The position numbers and the translations under genes were made by a program. 7,046 nt of DNA, from positions 1-7,046 of the forward strand of contig CANOCD010000057.1 in NCBI GenBank assembly GCA_947564495.1, in the 5' to 3' direction. A model generated the notes under the pieces. That model worked only from the letters and a program-made list of their open reading frames with translations. It made no database searches and was not told where the DNA came from. Position 1 is the first letter of the stretch. The number at the start of each line of letters is the position of its first letter. Positions 1 to 6,392 of this stretch are shown here, piece after piece. The stretch comes from an uncultured Angelakisella sp. GTDB lineage: Bacteria > Bacillota > Clostridia > Oscillospirales > Ruminococcaceae.

Positions 1-509
<509 letters not shown>

Positions 510-528
510 CGTCATTTTCTCCTTTCCT

Positions 529-1779
529 CTATTGGGCCACCCGGGGCAGGGTGGACCCGCCGTAGGGCATGGCCAGGACGGTGGCCTCCGGCCCCAGCTT
601 GGCGAAGGCCAGGTCCAGGGCCTCCTGGACGCTGGCCCGGGGGGTGAGGAAGATGGAGCGCACAAAGTCCGGCTCCATATCCGACACCAGCCAGACCTCC
701 GCCTTTTCCAACGTCATGGCGATGGCGGCGGCCTTGTGGCCCCCCAGCTGGAAGTCCCGGCCGATGCGCTCGATCATGGCCCGGGGAGACTCGGACTTAG
801 TCATCCACTCCTCAAAGACCCGCTCCCCCAGCCCCTCCTTGCAGGAGCCGATGAGCACGATAACGCCGCCGGGGTTCACCGCGTGGCGGGCGTTGTCCAG
901 GGCCTTCTGGGTCTGGTACAGGTTCAGGTCCTTGGGGGCGCCCCCCTGGCTCACCAGGACGATGTCGGCGGCCCGGGGCAGCTCCTTTAGGTAGAGGGTG
1001 TCCAAAAAGGCGCACCCCGCCCGGTGGGCCTCCACCGGGTCCCCCGCCACGCAGCGCAGGACCTCCTTGTGCTCGTCCAGCACCACGTTGACGATAAAGT
1101 CGATGCCGCAGAGCCTCCCGGCCTCCTCGATGTCCATCCGCAGGGGGTTCGTCTCCAGGGTTCCGGCCTTGGCCTCCGGCTTCACCATCATGGAATGGTT
1201 GGCCTGGATGGCCCCCCGGGTGGAGACCCCGGGCATGATGGCCTTGGCCCCGCCGGAATACCCGGCGAAGTAGTGGTACTCGATGTTCCCCAGGCAGATG
1301 CGCCGGTCGGCCTCCGCCACCACACGGGTGATGTCCACCGGGGTCCCAGCCTTGGTGGTCCCCAGATGGACGCAGTCCCCGGGGTCGCTGTCCACACAGG
1401 CGATTTCCCCCCAGGCCCGTTCCCCGGCCAGATGCCGCCGCTCCTCGTCGGTGTGCCGCCGGTGGGAGCCCAAAGCGAATACCAGGGTAATGTCCCCCCG
1501 GTCGCACCCGGCGGCGTAAAGCTCGTCGAGGACGGCGGGCAGCACCTTCCAGGTGGGCATGGGCCGGGTGATGTCGCTGGTCACCAGGGCGATCTTCTCC
1601 CCGGGCTTCACGATCTCCCCCAGCCTGGGGGCGCCGATGGGCTCCGAAAGGGCCCGGCGGACCTCCGCCTCCCCGGTGAGTTCGGTCTTTACCTCGTTGG
1701 CGTGGAGGACCCCCAAAAGGTTCTTCTCTGGGACCTCCACTTCCTGGACCCCCGTTCCGAATCCAAAACTCAGCCTCAT
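529..1779 (-). CDS. larA: LarA-family nickel-pincer 2-hydroxyacid racemase (lactate racemase-like)
   Basis: A 416-residue protein of the LarA family, close to the roughly 424 residues of the Lactobacillus plantarum lactate racemase. LarA enzymes racemise or epimerise 2-hydroxyacids by hydride transfer to a Ni-pincer nucleotide (NPN) bound covalently to a lysine. Key positions are all present: Asp69 and Arg72 in SDITRP, His106 in GSHRRH, His169 in [11 protein letters not shown], Lys179 in GGAKAIMPG (cofactor lysine, 10 residues after His169 as in LarA), His195 in ANHSMM, and Tyr288, Gln289, Lys292 in LYQTQK. It should therefore be active if NPN is available. NPN needs LarB, LarC and LarE, none of which is in the window. 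ATG 1779 is preceded by an AAAGGA-type ribosome site; the gene starts 4 nt after the transketolase subunit. The family also covers malate, 2-hydroxyglutarate and sugar-acid enzymes, so lactate is not assured. The following malic enzyme favours malate; lactate or glycerate remain possible. Confidence 0.92.
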   Translation of the reverse strand: MRLSFGFGTGVQEVEVPEKNLLGVLHANEVKTELTGEAEVRRALSEPIGAPRLGEIVKPGEKIALVTSDITRPMPTWKVLPAVLDELYAAGCDRGDITLVFALGSHRRHTDEERRHLAGERAWGEIACVDSDPGDCVHLGTTKAGTPVDITRVVAEADRRICLGNIEYHYFAGYSGGAKAIMPGVSTRGAIQANHSMMVKPEAKAGTLETNPLRMDIEEAGRLCGIDFIVNVVLDEHKEVLRCVAGDPVEAHRAGCAFLDTLYLKELPRAADIVLVSQGGAPKDLNLYQTQKALDNARHAVNPGGVIVLIGSCKEGLGERVFEEWMTKSESPRAMIERIGRDFQLGGHKAAAIAMTLEKAEVWLVSDMEPDFVRSIFLTPRASVQEALDLAFAKLGPEATVLAMPYGGSTLPRVAQ

Positions 1780-1783
1780 GCCG

Positions 1784-2749
1784 TCAGTCCTTTCTCGCCA
1801 GGACCGCTTTCGCCTGGCTGACGATGTGCCCCGCCGTGAGGCCGAACCGCTCCTGGAGGTAATCCTGGGGGCCGACCTCGCCGAACTCGTCCTCCACCGC
1901 CACGCAGGCGGCGGGGACGGGGCAGTTTTCCGCCAGGACCTCCAGCACGGCGCTGTACAGGCCCCCGTGGCGGCTGTGGTTTTCCGCCACCACCACGGCC
2001 CCGGTCTCCTTGGCCCGGCGGGCTACCGCTTCGGCGTCCAGGGGCTTGATGGTAAAGAGGTCCACCACCGCCGCCTGTATCCCCTGGGCCTCCAGGGTCT
2101 TTGCCGCCTGGAGCGCCTCGTGGACCATGATGCCGGCGGCGAAGATCGCCACGTCCTTTCCCTCCCGGAGGGTCACCGCCTTGCCGATGGGCAGGTCGGC
2201 GCTGTCGCTGTAGACCCGGGCGTACTGCTTGCGCCCCACCCGGATGTACTTCACCCCCGGGCGGTCCACGCACTGGCGCAGGACGCTGATCAGGCAGGCG
2301 GGGTCGGTGACGTCGATGACCGTGGCCCCGGGGACAGTCCGGTAGAGGGCCACGTCCTCAAAGGGCATATGGGTCCCGCCGTTCATGGTGGCGGTGACGC
2401 CGGGGTCGGTGCCGATGACGGTGATGTCGTTCTTGGCGTAGCCGCCGCTTAAAAACACCTGGTCGAAGCACCGCCGGGAGGCGAAGGGCCCGAAGGTGTG
2501 GACGATGGGCTTAAAGCCCGCGCTGGCCAGGCCGCAGGCCACCCCGATCATGTTGGCCTCGGCGATGCCGCAGTTCACCGCCCGCTCCGGGTGCTCCTTG
2601 GCCCACTTCCCCGTCCCGATGCAGCTCATCAGGTCGGCGTCCAGATAGATGACGTCCGGGTCCTCCGCCGCCAGGGCGGGGATCGTCTCCCCCAACACCG
2701 ATTTGCACAGGCGGGGGTCCAGTTCGCCGGTATATACGATCTCGGTCAT
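1784..2749 (-). CDS. Transketolase, C-terminal subunit (split transketolase)
   Basis: A 321-residue protein with the pyrimidine-binding and C-terminal domains of transketolase, normally the second half of a single chain of about 650 residues. With its partner it should transfer a two-carbon ketol unit between ketose and aldose phosphates using thiamine diphosphate. The catalytic glutamate that activates ThDP is Glu64 in NCGIAEANM. THMPFEDVAL (126-135) is the usual loop beside the active site. The C-terminal domain begins near residue 190 and contains VDLFTIKPLD and an AENHSRHGG segment. ATG 2749 is 3 nt after the stop of the N-terminal subunit (TGAACCATG), with GGAGG placed 8 nt upstream inside the preceding gene, so translation is probably coupled. 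Split transketolases are common in archaea and many Firmicutes. The donor and acceptor sugars cannot be fixed from sequence. DXS is less likely because DXS is a single, differently built chain. Confidence 0.92.
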   Translation of the reverse strand: MTEIVYTGELDPRLCKSVLGETIPALAAEDPDVIYLDADLMSCIGTGKWAKEHPERAVNCGIAEANMIGVACGLASAGFKPIVHTFGPFASRRCFDQVFLSGGYAKNDITVIGTDPGVTATMNGGTHMPFEDVALYRTVPGATVIDVTDPACLISVLRQCVDRPGVKYIRVGRKQYARVYSDSADLPIGKAVTLREGKDVAIFAAGIMVHEALQAAKTLEAQGIQAAVVDLFTIKPLDAEAVARRAKETGAVVVAENHSRHGGLYSAVLEVLAENCPVPAACVAVEDEFGEVGPQDYLQERFGLTAGHIVSQAKAVLARKD

Positions 2750-2752
2750 GGT

Positions 2753-3595
2753 TCAGCCCTCCAACGCCGCCAGCTCGGCCTGGAGCCGGACGGTCCATCT
2801 CTCAAATTCCCCGTCGCTTACCGGCAGGCTGTGGTTCATCACCTTTTCGGCCACCTCGGGCACCCCGTGCCCCTTTTCGGTGTCCAGGATGATGGCGAAG
2901 GGCCTGCCCTCCCCCTTGCGGGTTCGTTCCAGGGCCTCCCAGATGGCCTCCACGTCGCCGCCGTCCACCTTGGCCGTGTCAAAGCCGAAGGCCCGGAATT
3001 TGGCCTCGTAGTCCCCCATGGGGTACACGTCGTCGGTCCAGCCGTCCAGCTGGCGCTTGTTCCAGTCCAGCAGCACCACCAGGTTATCCAGCTTCTTGGC
3101 CGCCGCGAAGGCGAAAGCCTCCCAGCACTGGCCCTCGTCGCTCTCCCCGTCCCCCACGATGAGGAAGGTCCGGGCGTCCAGGCCCCGGAGCTTGTCGCCC
3201 AGGGCCATGCCGCAGGCCAGGGAGGTCCCCTGACCCAGAGAGCCCGTGGTCATATCCACCCCGGGGGTCTTGTTCCGGTCGCAGTGGCTGGGCAGCCGGG
3301 TCCCCGGCCGGTTGAGGGTCCGCAGCTCGTCGTAGGGAAAGTATCCCCGGAGGGCCAGGGCCCCATAAACAGCGGGCCCGGCGTGGCCCTTGGAGCAGAC
3401 CAGTTTGTCCCGGTCCGGCTTTTTGGGGTCCCGGGGGTCGATGTTCATCTCCCCGCCGTAAAGGGCCGCCAGCAGGTCGGCGATGCTCAAAGCGCCCCCC
3501 ACGTGGCCGGAGCCCCGGGCGTGGATGGCCTCCAGGGCCGCCATGCGGATCTTCACCGCAAAGGCCATAAGTTCCCGTTTTTTCGTCTCTTCCAT
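2753..3595 (-). CDS. Transketolase, N-terminal (thiamine diphosphate-binding) subunit
   Basis: A 280-residue protein equal to the N-terminal ThDP/Mg-binding domain of transketolase; it needs the following gene product to form the active site at the subunit interface. Visible signatures are GSGHVGGALS (His31), CSKGHAGPA (His71), the TGSLGQG turn (117-123), and the ThDP motif beginning GDGESDEGQ (148-156) and ending at Asn179 in LDWNKRQ, which binds Mg and diphosphate. The length is typical of split subunits. An in-frame GTG lies at 3601, but ATG 3595 is better placed: AGGAG, overlapping the TGA of pgk as TGAGGAG, is 9 nt upstream of the ATG and only 3 nt from the GTG. It follows pgk by 13 nt. 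Placing transketolase behind GAPDH and PGK suggests that triose phosphate made or used by them is exchanged with pentose phosphates. Family assignment is secure; substrate range is open. Confidence 0.92.
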   Translation of the reverse strand: MEETKKRELMAFAVKIRMAALEAIHARGSGHVGGALSIADLLAALYGGEMNIDPRDPKKPDRDKLVCSKGHAGPAVYGALALRGYFPYDELRTLNRPGTRLPSHCDRNKTPGVDMTTGSLGQGTSLACGMALGDKLRGLDARTFLIVGDGESDEGQCWEAFAFAAAKKLDNLVVLLDWNKRQLDGWTDDVYPMGDYEAKFRAFGFDTAKVDGGDVEAIWEALERTRKGEGRPFAIILDTEKGHGVPEVAEKVMNHSLPVSDGEFERWTVRLQAELAALEG

Positions 3596-3608
3596 CTTCA
3601 CCCTCTCC

Positions 3609-4853
3609 TCACAGCCCGGCGCCGTGGCGCAGGGCCTTGACCACCGGCAGCTCCTCCCCGGTCAAAAACCGGATCAGGGCGCCGCCGCCGGTGCAGATAT
3701 AACCCATCTTGTCGGTGACGGCGTACTTTTCGGCGGCGGTGATGCTGTCGCCGCCCCCAAGGACGGTGAACCCCTGGGTGTCCGCCAGGGCCTGCCAGAC
3801 CTCCTTGGTGCCGTACTCGCTGGCCTCCTGCTCAAAGACCCCCATGGGGCCGTTGACAAAGACCGTCTTGGCCTCCAGGATGGCCTTCCGGTAGAGGGCC
3901 GCCGTCTCGTGGCCCACGTCGGTGGCGGCGATCTCTGCCGGGACGGCCCCCAGGGCCGCCTCCTTGCGGACGCCCTCCTCGGTCCAGGCCAGGTCCACAG
4001 GCAGGATGATCCGCTCCCCGTACTGGCCGTAGAGCTCCTTGGCCTTGTCGATGTACTCCCCGTAGTTGGATTTCAGGATAAAGTCCACGCTGCCCTTGCC
4101 GATCTCCCGGCCCAGGGCGGTGAGGAAGATGTTCCCCACCAGTCCCCCGGTGAGGATCTTGTCCGCCACCCCCCGGCTGAGGACGGTGTTCATCATCAGG
4201 AAGGCGTCGGAGATCTTGGCCCCGCCCAGGACAAAGACGCAGGGCCGGTCCGGGGCCTCCATCACCTGGGAGACGGTGCAGAACTCCTTCTCGAACAGCC
4301 TGCCCATATAGGAGGGCAGCACCTGCTCGAAGCCGCAGAGGGTGGGCTGGTCCCGGTGGGCGGCGGCAAAGGCGTCGCAGACGTAGAGATCCGCCAGCGG
4401 CGCCAGCTTTTCCACCACCTGGGTCTTGGCCTGGTCCTCGTGGCTCAGGCGCAGCTTCATCTCAAAGAGGGTCTGCTCCTCGGCGCAGAACCGGACGTTG
4501 TCCAGCAGCAGCACCTCCCCGTCCTTCAGGGATCTGATGGCCTCCCGGGCGGTGGGGCCGCAGACGTCCTCCACCCACCGGACCTCCCGGCCCAGCAGCT
4601 GGGAGAGGACGGCGGCGTGGGGCCTCGTGGTGTAAAAATTCTTGTACTCGATGTCGCTCCCCTGGTGGGCAAGGAGGACCACCCGGGCCCCCTTGTCCGA
4701 AAGCTCCCGAACGGTGGGGACACAGGCCCGGATACGGTTGACGCTTTTCAGCGTCCCCTTCTGCCGGTCCACCGGCTGGTTGATGTCCACCCGGCAGAGC
4801 ACCGTTTTCCCCTTGACCTGGACCTCGTCCAGGGTCCGAATGCCAAAGCGCAT
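3609..4853 (-). CDS. pgk: Phosphoglycerate kinase, archaeal-type
   Basis: A 414-residue phosphoglycerate kinase: reversible phosphoryl transfer between 1,3-bisphosphoglycerate/ADP and 3-phosphoglycerate/ATP. Substrate-domain motifs are RVDIN (21-25; RVDFN in usual bacterial enzymes), the AHQG segment (62-65), DNVRF (118-122) and DAFAAAHR (160-167). Nucleotide-domain motifs are LGGAKISD (209-216), NGPMGVFE (334-341), GGGDS (367-371) and TGGGA (388-392). Several of these (RVDIN, HQG instead of HLGRP, AFAAAHR followed by QPTLCGF, and the GEVLLLDNVRF run) resemble archaeal PGKs such as those of Pyrococcus rather than typical bacterial ones. The Arg of the bacterial GRP triplet is absent here (Ser66-Asp67). 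ATG 4853 has a GAGGGGG site about 9 nt upstream and starts 16 nt after the gap stop. The adjacent archaeal-type GAPDH makes the consecutive glycolytic or gluconeogenic step. Function is nearly certain; flux direction is not shown by sequence. Confidence 0.95.
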   Translation of the reverse strand: MRFGIRTLDEVQVKGKTVLCRVDINQPVDRQKGTLKSVNRIRACVPTVRELSDKGARVVLLAHQGSDIEYKNFYTTRPHAAVLSQLLGREVRWVEDVCGPTAREAIRSLKDGEVLLLDNVRFCAEEQTLFEMKLRLSHEDQAKTQVVEKLAPLADLYVCDAFAAAHRDQPTLCGFEQVLPSYMGRLFEKEFCTVSQVMEAPDRPCVFVLGGAKISDAFLMMNTVLSRGVADKILTGGLVGNIFLTALGREIGKGSVDFILKSNYGEYIDKAKELYGQYGERIILPVDLAWTEEGVRKEAALGAVPAEIAATDVGHETAALYRKAILEAKTVFVNGPMGVFEQEASEYGTKEVWQALADTQGFTVLGGGDSITAAEKYAVTDKMGYICTGGGALIRFLTGEELPVVKALRHGAGL

Positions 4854-4869
4854 AGCAGCCTACCCCCTC

Positions 4870-5934
4870 TTACCGGTTGCCCTTAAAGCGTCCGATCTTG
4901 AGATACCGGTTGGTCATGGCGGTGCCTTCCTCCCGGGTGAGCTGCAGCTTCAGGGAGGCCCGGATGGCGTCGATGGTCTCGGGGATGGTCACGCTCTCCT
5001 GGGGGATGTGGATGGCGAACATGATGTCGTCACCGCTCTCCACGATGGAGTCCTCCCAAAGGCCGATCTCGTAGATGTCCCCCCGGCGGTTGCCCAGGTC
5101 ACGGCCATACTTGAAGAAGGAGGCGTTGCCCCGGAATCCCTCGTCGATGGTGACGGTGCGGATGCGGGGGTGGGCCCGGAAGGCGGCCAGAGCCTCGTCC
5201 CGGGTGATCTTGTGCCCGTTCTTGCCCCGGGCCAAAACGGTGATGATGTGGCCGTGGGTCACGGGAGTATGTACCAGGATGCCGGTGGCCTCCACGTGGG
5301 GCATGATGGTCATCAGGTCCACCGCCTGGTGGGAGGGCGCCTTGTCGATCTGGAGGGCGTTGGTGAGGCCCCGGTGGTAATCCCCGGGATCGGCCACCCG
5401 CCGGACGATGGTGATGGCGACCTTCTCCACCCCGCCGCACTCACGATCCAGGCAGTCCACGGCACGGATGAGGCCGGTGGTGTTGCAGGAGGTGAGCTTC
5501 AAATAGCTCTGGCCCACGCCCTTCTCGTAGTTGGCGTAGCCGTGGAAGAATACGTCGGCCACCGAGTTCTTCTCCCCGCCCTGGAAGATGGCCTTGACCC
5601 CCAGCTGCTCGTAGATGACCTTGTTCTTGGCGCCCACGCCGCCGGGGGCGGAATCCAGCATGATGTCCACGCTCTTGCAGAGGTCCTCGAAGGAACCGGC
5701 CACCGGGATGCCCAGGGCGTCAAAAGCGGACTTGTCGGCCCCGTCCACCAGGTAGAGGGCGTATTTGACACCGTTGGCCCCCACCATATCGTTTTCCGCC
5801 AAAGCCCGGACGGCCAAGGTCGGGGCGATGTCGGCGACCCCCACCAGCTCCATATCCTCCTGCATAGCCACGCCGTCCGCCAGCCGCTGGCCGATAGTCC
5901 CGTACCCCGCAATGCCAACTCTGATCTTCGCCAT
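4870..5934 (-). CDS. gap: Type II (archaeal-type) glyceraldehyde-3-phosphate dehydrogenase
   Basis: A 354-residue class II GAPDH, the family typical of archaea and only distantly related to the usual bacterial enzyme. It interconverts glyceraldehyde 3-phosphate and 1,3-bisphosphoglycerate. The Rossmann motif is GYGTIGQR (10-17). DSAPGGVGAKNK (94-105) and QGGEK (118-122) are class II signatures. The catalytic cysteine is Cys150 in SCNTTGL, and THGHI (226-230) lies in the later catalytic region. Asp35 follows the second Rossmann strand (VGVADI), where archaeal enzymes often carry residues accepting the NADP phosphate; this hints at NAD preference (inference). ATG 5934 is chosen because GGGAGG lies 7 nt upstream and the protein begins with the expected Rossmann strand. 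An in-frame extension to 6189 would run back through the promoter and adds no family sequence. It is the first gene of the operon, with a leader of about 64 nt. Family assignment is very secure. Confidence 0.94.
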   Translation of the reverse strand: MAKIRVGIAGYGTIGQRLADGVAMQEDMELVGVADIAPTLAVRALAENDMVGANGVKYALYLVDGADKSAFDALGIPVAGSFEDLCKSVDIMLDSAPGGVGAKNKVIYEQLGVKAIFQGGEKNSVADVFFHGYANYEKGVGQSYLKLTSCNTTGLIRAVDCLDRECGGVEKVAITIVRRVADPGDYHRGLTNALQIDKAPSHQAVDLMTIMPHVEATGILVHTPVTHGHIITVLARGKNGHKITRDEALAAFRAHPRIRTVTIDEGFRGNASFFKYGRDLGNRRGDIYEIGLWEDSIVESGDDIMFAIHIPQESVTIPETIDAIRASLKLQLTREEGTAMTNRYLKIGRFKGNR

Positions 5935-5941
5935 GTCGAAT

Positions 5942-5947
5942 CCTCCC
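5942..5947 (-). promoter_or_regulatory. Ribosome binding site deciding the start of gap
   Basis: GGGAGG is followed by a 7-nt spacer and ATG 5934. This fixes the start of the type II GAPDH and argues against the longer reading frame that continues upstream. Confidence 0.85.
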
Positions 5948-5982
5948 ATTTCATCATAAATTTTTGCCAGTTTTGGACAAAA

Positions 5983-5998
5983 GCTCCTGCCTGGGAGC
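5983..5998 (-). promoter_or_regulatory. Hairpin at the predicted 5' end of the operon mRNA
   Basis: In the minus direction GCTCC, six loop bases (CAGGCA) and GGAGC form a perfect 5-bp stem, preceded by AAAAAC and followed by TTTT. The predicted transcription start is near 5998, so the stem would begin at or within a base or two of the first nucleotide. It could be a 5' mRNA-stabilising stem, an initial-transcription pause element, or an operator read as DNA. As a terminator it would be weak (short stem, four T) and oddly close to the start. Confidence 0.5.
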
Positions 5999-6004
5999 GT
6001 TTTT

Positions 6005-6033
6005 ATTGTAGCATTTCTTGACCGGGCTGTCAA
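6005..6033 (-). promoter_or_regulatory. Sigma70/SigA-type promoter of the gap-pgk-tkt-larA-malic enzyme operon
   Basis: On the minus strand the -35 is TTGACA (6033-6028), a perfect consensus. The spacer is exactly 17 nt, and the -10 is TACAAT (6010-6005), five of six against TATAAT. Start of transcription is predicted about 7 nt downstream, near 5998, giving a leader of about 64 nt before the gap start codon. The DNA upstream of the -35 (6034-6114) is AT-rich and could act as an UP element. The near-consensus match implies strong basal activity, so regulation may be largely by repression. Confidence 0.88.
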
Positions 6034-6062
6034 TGAATTTACTGGCATTTCTGTGTGATATT

Positions 6063-6077
6063 TTGCAGTAATTGCAA
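6063..6077. promoter_or_regulatory. Palindrome TTGCA-N5-TGCAA, candidate operator
   Basis: A perfect 5-bp inverted repeat with a 5-bp centre (GTAAT) lies in the AT-rich stretch upstream of the operon promoter. Its centre (6070) is about 72 bp upstream of the predicted start, a position used by class I activators. Half-site length and symmetry suit a dimeric helix-turn-helix protein such as the divergent Crp/Fnr regulator, but the sequence is neither the canonical CRP site (TGTGA-N6-TCACA) nor the FNR site (TTGAT-N4-ATCAA). Binding is inference. Confidence 0.45.
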
Positions 6078-6114
6078 GTAAGTTGATAATTATTTTGGGA
6101 AAGTTGCTAGTTTT

Positions 6115-6231
6115 GGGGCAGGGGACAGGGGACCGCCGGACCCGGCAGCGCCGGGCAAAAGGCGGAGCCCCTTTTCTGCGCTGGAACAAGGCCCCTGCCC
6201 CCCGATGCGGAGCCCAAAGTATTGCCCGGCG
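6115..6231. repeat. GC-rich block of nested and interleaved inverted repeats
   Basis: Between the two AT-rich promoter zones lies a GC-rich block without a plausible gene. GGGGCAGGGG (6115-6124) is perfectly complementary to CCCCTGCCCC (6192-6201). Inside it GGGG-A-CCGCC (6128-6137) faces GGCGG-AG-CCCC (6161-6171), and CCCGG (6141-6145) faces CCGGG (6151-6155). In addition CGCCGGGCAA (6149-6158) is perfectly complementary to TTGCCCGGCG (6222-6231), which interleaves with the outer pair. GCGGAGCCC occurs twice (6162-6170 and 6207-6215). It could be a REP- or MITE-like dispersed repeat, a structured RNA or an insulator; neither visible promoter transcribes it. Confidence 0.6.
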
Positions 6232-6280
6232 TCAATGCCCAAGCCCCCGCCGATCCCGAAACATCCCCGCAAATGTGTAA

Positions 6281-6309
6281 TTGCCATCCGTTTGCCCAGG
6301 TGGTATAAT
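6281..6309 (+). promoter_or_regulatory. Promoter of the Crp/Fnr-family regulator gene
   Basis: TTGCCA (6281-6286), five of six against consensus, then 17 nt and a perfect TATAAT (6304-6309). A TGG triplet just before it gives an extended -10. Start of transcription is predicted near 6316, leaving about 77 nt of leader before the preferred GTG 6393. Confidence 0.8.
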
Positions 6310-6317
6310 AAAGGCAT

Positions 6318-6340
6318 ACACAAACAAAAAATATCTGTGT
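6318..6340 (+). promoter_or_regulatory. Inverted repeat ACACA-N13-TGTGT in the regulator leader
   Basis: ACACA (6318-6322) and TGTGT (6336-6340) are separated by an AT-rich 13-nt centre, just downstream of the predicted start of the regulator transcript. The position would suit autorepression, or a weak leader hairpin. The arms are short and chance is possible. Confidence 0.25.
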
Positions 6341-6392
6341 TGAACGACGAGCTGGCACAGGCACGGACAAAGAAAAACGGGAGATGTGCGTT

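Noticed and set aside
1784..3595. Sulfoquinovose sulfo-transketolase pathway
   Set aside because: That pathway also uses a two-subunit transketolase, but no sulfosugar isomerase, sulfoacetaldehyde enzyme or transporter is visible. The neighbours are glycolytic and malate-linked.
5499..5957. Minus-strand frame starting with ATGATG just upstream of gap
   Set aside because: It overlaps gap in another frame, is Trp/Ser/Arg-rich and has no SD. The real start at 5934 has GGGAGG 7 nt upstream.
5983..6004. Rho-independent terminator between the promoter and gap
   Set aside because: The stem has only 5 bp with four T after it, and it would begin at the transcription start itself. A leader hairpin fits better.
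3483..6021. Two long plus-strand frames opposite pgk and gap (3483-4886 and 4642-6021)
   Set aside because: They are opposite highly conserved genes, overlap each other, and have biased composition. No credible start site or domain is seen.
6054..6058. CRP half-site TGTGA and FNR half-site TTGAT (6083-6087) upstream of the operon
   Set aside because: Only single half-sites are present, without the matching second half at the right spacing.
5935..6189. N-terminal extension of GAPDH to 6189
   Set aside because: It would run through the promoter, hairpin and operator-like sequence. The added residues do not resemble the family, and the Rossmann start lies at 5934.
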